Shown: in pieces, positions 1 to 5,985 of the stretch
Numbering within the stretch: position 1 is the first letter of the stretch
Layout: every line of letters starts with the position of its first letter
From: Deltaproteobacteria bacterium
GTDB lineage: Bacteria > Desulfobacterota > SM23-61
NCBI GenBank assembly: GCA_029857975.1
Contig: JAOUFX010000180.1
Coordinates: 1 to 6,447 of the forward strand
Length of the DNA: 6,447 nucleotides
Reading direction: 5' to 3'
Made by a program: the position numbers and the translations under genes
Notes under the pieces: model-generated
What the model was told of the DNA's origin: nothing
Seen by the model: only the letters and a program-made list of their open reading frames with translations
Database searches by the model: none

Positions 1-352
1 TTCCCTTCAGGTTGGTATCGACGACCGCATTCCAGTCCTTGTCCGACATAAGCATCATGTGGCCATCGCGGACAATTCCGGCATTGTTTACCAGCACATC
101 CAGCCGCTGGTATTGGTCGAGAATTTCTTTGAACATGCCGTTCACTTCTTCGTTGCGGGTGACGTCGGCTTTTTGAATTTGGGCTTTTCCCCCAGTTTGC
201 TGGATTTGCGATTCTATTTGCCGGGCTGGGTCTTCATCATGTCCATAGTTGATGATCACTGAGGCCCCTTTTCGGGCGAAGGCCCAAGCAATGGCTTTAC
301 CGATTCCCTTGGAACCGCCCGTGATCAAAACCACCTGACCTTTAAAATTCAT
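1..352 (-). CDS. FabG-like short-chain dehydrogenase/reductase, N-terminal part
   Basis: NAD(P)-dependent oxidoreductase of the classical SDR family, closest in style to 3-oxoacyl-ACP reductase (FabG). The start MNFKGQVVLITGGSKGIG gives the beta-1 strand and the TGGSKGIG cofactor loop at residues 11-18. ADV is at 62-64, NNAG at 89-92, and the structural/catalytic Asn in DTNLKG is residue 114. Only 117 residues are present; the catalytic Ser and the YxxxK pair lie beyond the left edge. The ATG at 352 was chosen because E. coli FabG begins at the same place (MNFEGK). An in-frame ATG at 364 (adding MERR) has a better-spaced GAGG at 373-376 and may be the real start. The gene lies 133 nt downstream of the acyltransferase gene on the same strand and has its own predicted promoter. 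Its substrate (acyl-ACP, acyl-CoA or other) cannot be read from this part. SDR membership is certain; the FabG role is inference. Confidence 0.9.
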   Translation of the reverse strand, partial: MNFKGQVVLITGGSKGIGKAIAWAFARKGASVIINYGHDEDPARQIESQIQQTGGKAQIQKADVTRNEEVNGMFKEILDQYQRLDVLVNNAGIVRDGHMMLMSDKDWNAVVDTNLKG

Positions 353-370
353 TCTTCTTTCCATTTTCAC

Positions 371-395
371 ATCCTCAAGGATCGTCCTTGATGAT
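371..395 (-). promoter_or_regulatory. Imperfect inverted repeat at predicted transcription start
   Basis: The plus strand reads TCAAGGA-TCG-TCCTTGA (375-391), a perfect 7-bp-arm repeat. Beyond one mismatch (374/392), ATC/GAT extends the arms to 371-395. It starts about two bases after the predicted transcription start of the SDR gene. It could be an operator, or in RNA a hairpin that partly covers the GAGG (373-376) used by the alternative ATG at 364. It has no following T-run, so it is not an intrinsic terminator. Confidence 0.45.
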
Positions 396-403
396 TTTTA
401 ATA

Positions 404-433
404 ATCATATGGGATGAGCCCATAATAAGTCAA
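404..433 (-). promoter_or_regulatory. Sigma-70-type promoter for the SDR gene
   Basis: On the minus strand the -35 box TTGACT (433-428) and the -10 box TATGAT (409-404) each match consensus in 5 of 6 positions, separated by 18 bp. The predicted transcription start is near 396-397, giving a 5' leader of roughly 30-45 nt. It means the FabG-like gene can be transcribed separately from the radical SAM/acyltransferase pair upstream. It was found by eye; no start site is proven. Confidence 0.6.
408..424. promoter_or_regulatory. Candidate operator: perfect inverted repeat in promoter spacer
   Basis: TATGGG-ATGAG-CCCATA is a perfect 6-bp-arm, 5-bp-spacer palindrome lying between the -35 and -10 boxes and touching the first two bases of the -10. 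This is a classic place for a dimeric repressor (for example TetR or MarR type) to block RNA polymerase. No regulator gene is in the window, so the binding protein is unknown. Confidence 0.45.
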
Positions 434-485
434 AAAATCTCTTTCTAAATCTCCCCTCTATCACTTCCCGGCCTCAAGATCTTCT

Positions 486-1400
486 TTACAGGGTTTGGGT
501 ATTTCCTTTTTGTACAACTTCTTCTGCCGTAAAAGTCAGAGCTGAACGGCTCACCCAGCGAACCATCTGGGAGAGCACATTCCCGGGGCCAACTTCGATG
601 AAGGTATTGATCCCCTCTTCCACCATCCGGAGGAGAACTTTGTGCCAACAATTGGGTTGAGAAAATTGAGCGCTTAATTCCTGTTTGATTTCTTCCGGAG
701 TTTCTAAAGCTTCCGCCTTCAGGTAGCTTAGAACGGGGAAGCGCGGCGGGTGGACTTGCCAATCCTTTATTTCTTGAGCGAAGGCCCGCGAGGCGCGTTC
801 CATTAGCGGGGTATGGATAGCCCAGCCTATAGGAAGACGTTTGGCTAATAAGGCTCCCCGCTGTATGCAAAGTTGAATGGCCTTTTCCACCGCCTCTTCC
901 TCTCCGGAGATGACCACCTGATGGGAGCTATTGATCGAGGCCACGAAAACCCGGTTTACCTCCTGGCAAACAGACTGCACTTCCCCCTCGGATAACCCGA
1001 TGATTGCCGCCATGGCCCCCTGATAGAATCTTCCTTCTGCGGACATTTTCTCGGCAGCGATCCAAACCCCCTCCAGACCCTGTTCGAAGGAGAGAGACCC
1101 GGCCGCGACCAGAGCGGAGAAGATGCCGAGGCTAAAACCCGCAGCCCATCGGGGGGTAAGATTTATCCGGTTGATCTGCTCGGCATACGCACAGTTGGTC
1201 ACGTGTACAGCAACCTGGGCGTACTGGTCTTGGAAAAGAATCTCTTCCGGTCCGTTAAGGCATAAGTCGAAGAGGTCCAATTCAAGGTTTCTGCTCGCCT
1301 GCTGGAATAATTCTAAAGCCCCGGGATACGCCGCCAATCCACGAACCATACCTACGGATTGTGAACCCTGGCCGGGGAAAAGAAAGGCGATTTTAGACAT
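486..1400 (-). CDS. FabD-like acyl carrier protein acyltransferase, atypical substrate pocket
   Basis: A 304-residue protein of the malonyl-CoA:ACP transacylase (FabD) fold, close to the usual length of about 310. It would move an acyl group from CoA to an acyl carrier protein by a Ser-His ping-pong mechanism in the cytoplasm. Visible landmarks are FPGQGSQ (8-14), the nucleophile elbow GFSLG with Ser90, AMAAIIGL (129-136), HTPLM with catalytic His196, and EVGPG (269-273). Aligning with E. coli FabD through the shared AMAAIIGL block places Ala115 where the family has the Arg (E. coli Arg117) that grips the free carboxylate of malonyl. The elbow is GFSLGI instead of GHSLGE. Both changes argue against ordinary malonyl use, and I infer a non-dicarboxylic or unusual acyl substrate. 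Its ATG lies inside the end of the radical SAM gene (8-nt overlap), suggesting coupled translation. The gene symbol is left blank because FabD function is doubtful. Confidence 0.9.
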   Translation of the reverse strand: MSKIAFLFPGQGSQSVGMVRGLAAYPGALELFQQASRNLELDLFDLCLNGPEEILFQDQYAQVAVHVTNCAYAEQINRINLTPRWAAGFSLGIFSALVAAGSLSFEQGLEGVWIAAEKMSAEGRFYQGAMAAIIGLSEGEVQSVCQEVNRVFVASINSSHQVVISGEEEAVEKAIQLCIQRGALLAKRLPIGWAIHTPLMERASRAFAQEIKDWQVHPPRFPVLSYLKAEALETPEEIKQELSAQFSQPNCWHKVLLRMVEEGINTFIEVGPGNVLSQMVRWVSRSALTFTAEEVVQKGNTQTL

Positions 1401-2793
1401 GAGGTACCTTCTTGGAAGCCCTTCGCTCCCGCTTGATTTTCATGTGTTCCCAGAGGGGACCTTTCACCCCGATCTTGCGCAGTTTGGTTTGCAGGCGGGG
1501 AGAGACATTGACGCCGAGCCCCGGGAAGATCCAATCGGGATGGACTTTTGTTTTTTCTTGGACGAAGGCAATAATTTTATCTTTGATTGCTGGAGCAATG
1601 TAGAAAGTCGGCTCAAGGAAATCATGAGCGGGAGCAATCATTCCTTCTGCTGCGGCCAGACAGGCCAAACCTGTACCGGGAAAGATGCGCAAGCCCACCA
1701 TGGCGATTACCGCCGTTGGAGAGATTTCTTCCATAAGCTCAAAAGTTTCTTGCAAAGTTTCCGAAGTCTCTCCAGGCGCCCCCAAGGAAAGGCTATGGCA
1801 AACTTCCAGGCCGACCTTACGGGCCAAACGAGTGGCTCGCCGGATGTCATCTGGAGTAAAATTTTTGCCCAATTGGACCAAGACCCGCGGGGATCCAGAA
1901 TCCGTGCCAAATTCCACTCCTGTACAGCCGGCCGTCTTCATGTCCTCGGCCAGAGCAGGACTGAAGTAGGAAGGATGCGCGTAGCAGGACCACTGGAGAG
2001 GAATCCCTTTTTCAACCAAGGCCCGGCATACCTCCCGAGCATGGCTCTCGGGGAAATTAAAAATATTATCGACCAGGAAGGCATTCTCAACTCCCCGCCG
2101 GATAAGGTCTTCGGCATCTTGGGCTACTTTGGCGGGTGAACGGAGACGAACCTTTCTTCCTTCGATCAGCGGATAAGTACAATAGATGCACGAAAATGGG
2201 CATCCCCGCTTGCTTTGCAGGTTTCCCATCCCCCCCTCTTGAAAATATTTTCTGAGGTCCAGGCTGCTCCAATCAGGGGGAGGAAGAGAGTCCAAGTCCC
2301 GGATGCTCGCCGGTTTGGAAAAATCTTCTGCATCCCGGGCCAAGAAGCCTTCTATGGTACAAGAAGAAATTTTGTCTATCCCCTTTAACAATTCCGGGAA
2401 GGTTTCCTCTCCTTCCCCCACAATTCCCCCGTCCGCACCCAAATATCTGAGAATGGCTGCCGGTAGGAGGGTGAATCCTGATCCTCCCAGGAATATGGAT
2501 GTGGAGGAAAGCTCGCGGCAGCGCTCCATCACTTTTTTATAAAAAGGGAGATACGAAATCGTATTCGGGTAGGATACGTTGTCAACGTTCCGCAGGGAAA
2601 GTCCGATAGCTTCCGGGGAAAAATCCCGGATCGATTTTGCTATCGCCTCTTCCCAGTTTTCAACAAAGCAAAGGTCGAGACATTGCACCTCATACCCCTG
2701 GAATTTCAGCGCGGAAGAAAGGTAGGCCAAACCCAAAGGGGCCACAGGATCCGGAAGATTTTCCATATTCGGGGAAATGAGCAAAATGCGCAT
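1393..2793 (-). CDS. B12-binding domain/radical SAM protein
   Basis: A 466-residue protein with the two-domain layout of cobalamin-dependent (class B type) radical SAM enzymes. Residues 1-140 form a Rossmann-like B12-binding domain: MRILLISPN, PLGLAYLSSAL at 19-29, GLSLRN at 64-69, FLGGSGFTLLP at 101-111, GEGEETFPELL at 126-136. The radical SAM barrel follows, with the 4Fe-4S motif CPFSCIYC (Cys198, Cys202, Cys205), EFGTDSGS (294-301) and SLGAPGE (336-342). The B12 domain lacks the DxHxxG cobalt-ligating His. Known relatives with this layout include BchE, hopanoid methylase HpnP and many uncharacterised lipid-associated proteins; they methylate or rearrange unreactive carbons. The reaction here is unknown. 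The next gene is an acyltransferase starting within this one, so an acyl chain or ACP-bound substrate is a reasonable guess. The start is the conserved MRILLISPN; its ribosome site is weak (GGCGGAAAG about 15 nt upstream). Confidence 0.9.
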   Translation of the reverse strand: MRILLISPNMENLPDPVAPLGLAYLSSALKFQGYEVQCLDLCFVENWEEAIAKSIRDFSPEAIGLSLRNVDNVSYPNTISYLPFYKKVMERCRELSSTSIFLGGSGFTLLPAAILRYLGADGGIVGEGEETFPELLKGIDKISSCTIEGFLARDAEDFSKPASIRDLDSLPPPDWSSLDLRKYFQEGGMGNLQSKRGCPFSCIYCTYPLIEGRKVRLRSPAKVAQDAEDLIRRGVENAFLVDNIFNFPESHAREVCRALVEKGIPLQWSCYAHPSYFSPALAEDMKTAGCTGVEFGTDSGSPRVLVQLGKNFTPDDIRRATRLARKVGLEVCHSLSLGAPGETSETLQETFELMEEISPTAVIAMVGLRIFPGTGLACLAAAEGMIAPAHDFLEPTFYIAPAIKDKIIAFVQEKTKVHPDWIFPGLGVNVSPRLQTKLRKIGVKGPLWEHMKIKRERRASKKVPHV

Positions 2794-2933
2794 AAATAAA
2801 AACAGCTTTCCGCCTTCAGCTCTCAGCCAAATCTTTCCCTATTCCAATATCTTTAACCGGCTATGATCACTGATGGCTAAATGCTGGATGCTTTTTTTAA
2901 ACCAAAATAACACAGGAAAGGAAAGGAGTCAAA

Positions 2934-2975
2934 ATGGATTTGGAGGGGCGTTTTTATTCAACCCAATGTGAATAA
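2934..2975 (+). other. Short ORF MDLEGR..., possible remnant start of an SDR gene
   Basis: A 13-codon ORF (MDLEGRFYSTQCE) preceded by AGGAG at 2924-2928 with a 5-nt spacer, a very good ribosome site. MDLEGR is a typical first line of SDR proteins, normally followed at once by a VAIVTG strand and the glycine-rich loop; here it turns into unrelated sequence after Arg6. The decayed SDR body begins about 145 nt downstream in a different frame. It could be the original start separated from its gene by an insertion or rearrangement, a leader peptide, or chance. Confidence 0.3.
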
Positions 2976-2977
2976 AA
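2952..2977. repeat. Perfect 9-bp inverted repeat, possible operator or hairpin
   Basis: TTTTATTCA (2952-2960) and TGAATAAAA (2969-2977) are exact reverse complements separated by 8 nt. Outer AGGGG (2944-2948) and CCCCT (2982-2986) can add five more pairs across a small internal loop. There is no T-run after it on either strand, so it is not a standard terminator. Its position between divergent units fits a regulator site; the same element would form a stem loop in transcripts from either strand. Confidence 0.45.
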
Positions 2978-3094
2978 TACCCCCCTTGGATGATGATAAT
3001 CTAAGAGACAACATATGCTTTGGAGGTTTTAGCTTTTAACTTGCTTCTTTACCCCCTTTTTGGTATCTTTTTGCGAAAACAACAAGACAAGAAG

Positions 3095-3319
3095 GGAATT
3101 GCTGAAGCATTGTAGGCGATTTGAAGCAGGTTGTCGAAATCCTTGCCGCGCACTCGGACGCTGGGAGGCAATGCCCACCATTAAAAATCTAATGCCGCTG
3201 GCGCTATCCAATCGATGTTCGATTCATTTACAGCATAATTAGGAGGAGTAGACACCCTCTTCAACAATGCGGGAACAGGTTTATTGTAAGTATCGGTAAA
3301 CGAATGCCCGGTGGGAATG
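3095..3319 (+). pseudogene. Decayed short-chain dehydrogenase/reductase (SDR) fragment
   Basis: One reading frame (GCT at 3101, GGA at 3242) reads as an SDR N-terminal half with five stops: TAG 3113, TGA 3122, TAA 3182, TAA 3236, TAA 3287. Recognisable pieces in order are GIAEAL (compare GIGEAL of the cofactor loop), LGGNAHH (3161-3181), SNAAGAIQSMFDSFTA (3188-3235) and LGGVDTLFNNAGTGLL (3239-3286). The last is the SDR VDxLxNNAG motif with the correct spacing from the preceding helix. VSVNECPV (3290-3313) follows, where SDRs continue toward a Trp. All three stop codons occur, so codon reassignment is not an explanation. The part upstream of GIAEAL no longer resembles the TGxxx loop. The C-terminal half (Ser, YxxxK) is absent; livH begins 30 nt later. 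It is not an obvious copy of the SDR gene at the left edge. Confidence 0.6.
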
Positions 3320-3337
3320 GGCCCTGCTTCAAGGAAA

Positions 3338-3345
3338 AGGAAGAG
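3338..3345 (+). promoter_or_regulatory. Ribosome binding site of livH
   Basis: AGGAAGAG followed by a 3-nt spacer (about 6-7 nt from the AGGA core) places translation start at ATG 3349. The upstream in-frame ATG at 3304 has no purine-rich site and would add 15 hydrophilic residues that the permease family does not have. Confidence 0.7.
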
Positions 3346-3348
3346 CTG

Positions 3349-4221
3349 ATGCGTGTCTTGATCATTCAATTATTCGTTAACGGCTTTATAACCGCGAGCT
3401 TCTATGCCCTTGCTGGTGTGACCTGGGGCGTTATCTATAGAACAACCCATATCTTTCATTTTGCTCATCATTTGGTTTTTGCGGTGGCCGGTTATGCGGC
3501 CGTTATGATCACAGCCCAGTCTCAGCTAAACTATTTCTTTGGATTTTTCGCAGCGGTCGGGGCAGCGGTGCTTCTTGGCTGTGGAATTGATGCCTTCCTT
3601 TACCGACGCCTGAGGAGGGCGGGAGCCACGCAGGCAACTACGTTTCTTGCATCCCTGGGGTTTGGGACAGCGGGAGTCGCCATCCTTCTTTTAGCTTTTA
3701 CCTCCAGTCCTCAACGCCTTGTGGGGTTTCCGACTAAGGTGCTATCCATTGGCGATGCATTTTTTAGTGTGGCCGATTTGACAATGGTGATCGTGAGTTG
3801 GACGATGATTGGATTGCTGCTTTTGTTCCTTGCCAAATCGAGGTATGGCAAGGCCATCCGCGCGGTGGGCAGCAACGCAGAGATGGCTAAGAACGTGGGT
3901 TTAAATATCGATCGACTCTACTTGCTTGTTTTTGCGATTGGGTCCGGTTTGTTCGGAGTGGCGGCGTTTCTATTTACAGCCAAGAACGTGGCCTATCCGA
4001 CCATGGGGATCCTTCCTTTTTTTATGTCATTTACAGCTGTTTTCCTGGGAGGTGTGCCCAGTATACCGGGGCATGCGCTCGCCGGCTTTATTCTTGGACT
4101 TGCCGAAAGCCTCGGCATGCTCGTACTGCCCGGAGAGTATAAGACAATGATCGCTTTTGCCATTTTATTTGTTGTGATTGTCATTCGGCCTGAGGGGCTC
4201 ATCGGTTTTAGGCGAGGGTAA
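3349..4221 (+). CDS. livH: Branched-chain amino acid-type ABC transporter permease, LivH family
   Basis: A 290-residue inner-membrane permease of the LIV/HAAT importer family, one of two permease subunits forming the translocation path. It is almost entirely hydrophobic, with about eight membrane segments. Family marks are the N-terminal helix IIQLFVNGFITASFYALAG (5-23), FHFAH (36-40, where most LivH proteins have NFAHG), the ATPase-contacting loop SRYGKAIRAVGSNAEMAKNVG (164-184), the FLGGVPSIPGHALAG stretch (232-246) and the RPEGLIG ending (280-286). It ends 6 nt before the livM-livG fusion, whose ribosome site (GAGGG at about 4214) lies in the last codons of livH, so the two are probably translated together. 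The first gene of the operon is usually, or often, preceded by a binding-protein gene; here only the SDR relic lies upstream. The substrate cannot be stated: this family also includes importers of amides, urea and aromatic or other acids. Confidence 0.93.
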   Translation: MRVLIIQLFVNGFITASFYALAGVTWGVIYRTTHIFHFAHHLVFAVAGYAAVMITAQSQLNYFFGFFAAVGAAVLLGCGIDAFLYRRLRRAGATQATTFLASLGFGTAGVAILLLAFTSSPQRLVGFPTKVLSIGDAFFSVADLTMVIVSWTMIGLLLLFLAKSRYGKAIRAVGSNAEMAKNVGLNIDRLYLLVFAIGSGLFGVAAFLFTAKNVAYPTMGILPFFMSFTAVFLGGVPSIPGHALAGFILGLAESLGMLVLPGEYKTMIAFAILFVVIVIRPEGLIGFRRG

Positions 4222-4227
4222 CTGATC

Positions 4228-5958
4228 ATGGATTATATCGTCAATGTTTTGGTCTTTATTCTCATTTACGCAGTCTTGGTCCAATCCCTGAACCTCATCA
4301 TGGGCTACGTCGGGGTGATATCGATGGGGCATGCGGTCTTCAGCGGTATTGGCGCTTATACTGCGGCCTTGATCAGCGTACATTTAGGATACAATTTCCT
4401 TGTTGGAATGGTTGCCGGATTCCTGCTGGCAACAATCGTTGGCGCCCTGCTGGCTATGCCGTCCTTAAGGGTTCGAGATGAGTATCTCATTGTATTTACG
4501 GTCGGCTTTCAAATGGTGGCCTATGAATTCATGCTGACGGCGCGAGGGATCACGGAGGGGCAAGGAGGAATTCCCGATATTCCCTTTCCGAAGTTGTTTG
4601 GATTTGAGTTTAATACTCCATTTAAGTTTCTCCCCCTCGCGCTTTTTACGGCAATCATATGTTTTGCTATTGTCTGGCGGTTAGTCCGCTCTCCTTTTGG
4701 CAGAGTGCTCAAAGCCATACGGGAAGATGAAAGTGCGTGTCGCGCCCTTGGGAAAAATACGCTTAAGTTTAAGGTCTTAGTATTCGCCCTGGGTGGGGGG
4801 ATTGCCGCCATCGCTGGAAGCAGCTTGGCGTATTTTATTACGTTCATAAGTCCGGTTTCGTTCAGCGTCGAGATTTCCATATTCATCATTGTTATGGTCA
4901 TTCTTGGAGGGGAGGCGAATTTTTGGGGACCTCTGGTTGGAGCTGCCATTCTTGTGGGTTTACCGGAAGTCTTGCGTTTTTTACCGGGTACAGCAGGTTT
5001 CGTTGATGTGCTCCGCGAAATTTTTTACGGCTTAATCTTGATGTTTATGATGATCTTCCGTCCCCAAGGAATTTTGCCGGAGTATGCAGCCCAACCTAAG
5101 AAGTATCAAATACCGACAGATTTGCTGGTTGAAGGGGATACAAACGATGGCGCCGATGAAGGGAAACCGTCTTCGGCTGAGGAAAAGTCAGTTACCTATC
5201 AAGTTCTGGAAATAAAAGGACTTTCAAAATCATTTGGTGGCCTGCAGGCGGTGAATGATGCTTCCCTCACGCTGTCAGCGGGGAAGATAACCGGTTTGAT
5301 TGGTCCCAATGGGTGCGGCAAGACCACCATATTTAACCTGATCACCGGGTTTTTGGATGCGGACGGCGGAAAGGTCTACATTCACGGGAAAGAGATCATC
5401 GGCAAGGAACCGTACAAACTTATCCGCGATGGACTCGCGCGTTCCTGGCAAGATATCCGCACCTTTAAGGACATGACGGTATTGGACAATGTACTGGTTG
5501 CCCATCCAAAGCAGAGTGGTGAAAAGATCCTATCGCTGTTTTTTTCTCCCTGGGGGGTGGCTCGTGAAGAGCGGGAAAATTACAGAAAAGCCCTTGGATA
5601 TCTAAAAATGGTGGGGTTGCTCGATAAAGCAGGGCACTTAGCCGGGAGTTTGTCCACAGCAGAACAAAAATTGGCGGCCATTGCGCGGTTAATGGCGACG
5701 GAATGTTCTGTGTTGCTTCTGGATGAGCCGACAGCAGCCCTTGACCTGGAATCAGTGGAAAGGATTATAAAATTAATAAGGGGCATAGCGAAACAAGGTC
5801 ATAAGACGATTCTTCTGATTGAGCATAATTTGGACGTAGTCAGGGGGTTAGTGGAAGAAGCGTACTTTATGAGTGAGGGCAAGGTCTTGGCTTACGGAGA
5901 ACCCTCTGCGCTTATGGCAAATCCCAAGCTGGCGGAAGTGTACTTTGGAATTGATTAA
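4228..5958 (+). CDS. LivM permease-LivG ATPase fusion protein
   Basis: A 576-residue fusion of the second permease and first ATPase of a LIV-type importer. Residues 1-285 are Liv[24 protein letters not shown] (26-48), the coupling loop [22 protein letters not shown] (154-175), and RPQGILP (278-284). Residues 286-326 are a polar linker rich in D, E, K and S. Residues 327-576 are the LivG ABC domain: Walker A GPNGCGKT (359-366), Q-loop Gln408 in [14 protein letters not shown], signature LSTAEQ (475-480), Walker B LLLDE (496-500), D-loop ALD (504-506) and switch His533 in IEHNLDVV. The ATPase lies in the cytoplasm and drives import through LivH/LivM. The signature departs from the LSGGQ/LSYGQQ forms, the conserved Gly being Ala478. 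LivM-LivG fusions occur in other bacteria, so this is unusual but not a sequencing error in itself; the frame is continuous. LivF follows 27 nt downstream. Confidence 0.93.
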   Translation: MDYIVNVLVFILIYAVLVQSLNLIMGYVGVISMGHAVFSGIGAYTAALISVHLGYNFLVGMVAGFLLATIVGALLAMPSLRVRDEYLIVFTVGFQMVAYEFMLTARGITEGQGGIPDIPFPKLFGFEFNTPFKFLPLALFTAIICFAIVWRLVRSPFGRVLKAIREDESACRALGKNTLKFKVLVFALGGGIAAIAGSSLAYFITFISPVSFSVEISIFIIVMVILGGEANFWGPLVGAAILVGLPEVLRFLPGTAGFVDVLREIFYGLILMFMMIFRPQGILPEYAAQPKKYQIPTDLLVEGDTNDGADEGKPSSAEEKSVTYQVLEIKGLSKSFGGLQAVNDASLTLSAGKITGLIGPNGCGKTTIFNLITGFLDADGGKVYIHGKEIIGKEPYKLIRDGLARSWQDIRTFKDMTVLDNVLVAHPKQSGEKILSLFFSPWGVAREERENYRKALGYLKMVGLLDKAGHLAGSLSTAEQKLAAIARLMATECSVLLLDEPTAALDLESVERIIKLIRGIAKQGHKTILLIEHNLDVVRGLVEEAYFMSEGKVLAYGEPSALMANPKLAEVYFGID

Positions 5959-5985
5959 ATTTGGGCAGAAGAGAAAGGTCGACGT

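Larger units (their letters stand above)
2794..3348. other. Divergent intergenic region with gene debris
   Basis: About 555 bases between the minus-strand radical SAM gene and the plus-strand transporter operon, with no intact gene. It must hold the promoters of both units, but I could not pick a convincing sigma-70 or sigma-54 site for either. It contains a 13-codon ORF with a strong ribosome site (2934-2975), an inverted repeat (2952-2977), an SDR pseudogene (about 3095-3319) and a short palindrome AATCGA-TGT-TCGATT (3210-3224) inside that pseudogene. Confidence 0.7.

Noticed and set aside
445..870. A 141-codon minus-strand open frame overlapping the acyltransferase gene.
   Set aside because: It is an out-of-frame shadow; the overlapping frame carries clear FabD motifs and this one none.
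1123..2139. A 338-codon plus-strand open frame antisense to the radical SAM gene.
   Set aside because: It has no recognisable motifs and a low-complexity composition, and the opposite strand encodes a full B12/radical SAM protein.
2874..2900. TGGC...TGC followed by a T-run, considered as a sigma-54 promoter or terminator.
   Set aside because: The GG-to-GC spacing is wrong (13 rather than 10) and no stable stem precedes the T-run.
3060..3242. An open frame whose middle (EAGCRNPCRALGRWEAMPTIKNL) faintly resembles a Fis-type helix-turn-helix of a sigma-54 activator.
   Set aside because: The match is loose and lacks the usual spacing. The SDR reading in the other frame, anchored by the VDTLFNNAG motif, explains the same bases better.
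3241..3248. AGGAGGAG, a very strong ribosome-site-like string.
   Set aside because: No start codon lies at a workable distance (the next ATG is at 3267). The bases are explained as the Leu-Gly-Gly-Val codons of the decayed SDR gene.
3304..3348. The upstream in-frame ATG for livH (15 extra residues).
   Set aside because: It has no ribosome site, and the added hydrophilic residues are not a LivH feature; ATG 3349 has AGGAAGAG at good spacing.
3181..3369. A 62-codon minus-strand open frame across the livH start.
   Set aside because: It has no family resemblance and no ribosome site, and it is antisense to the SDR relic and the livH start.
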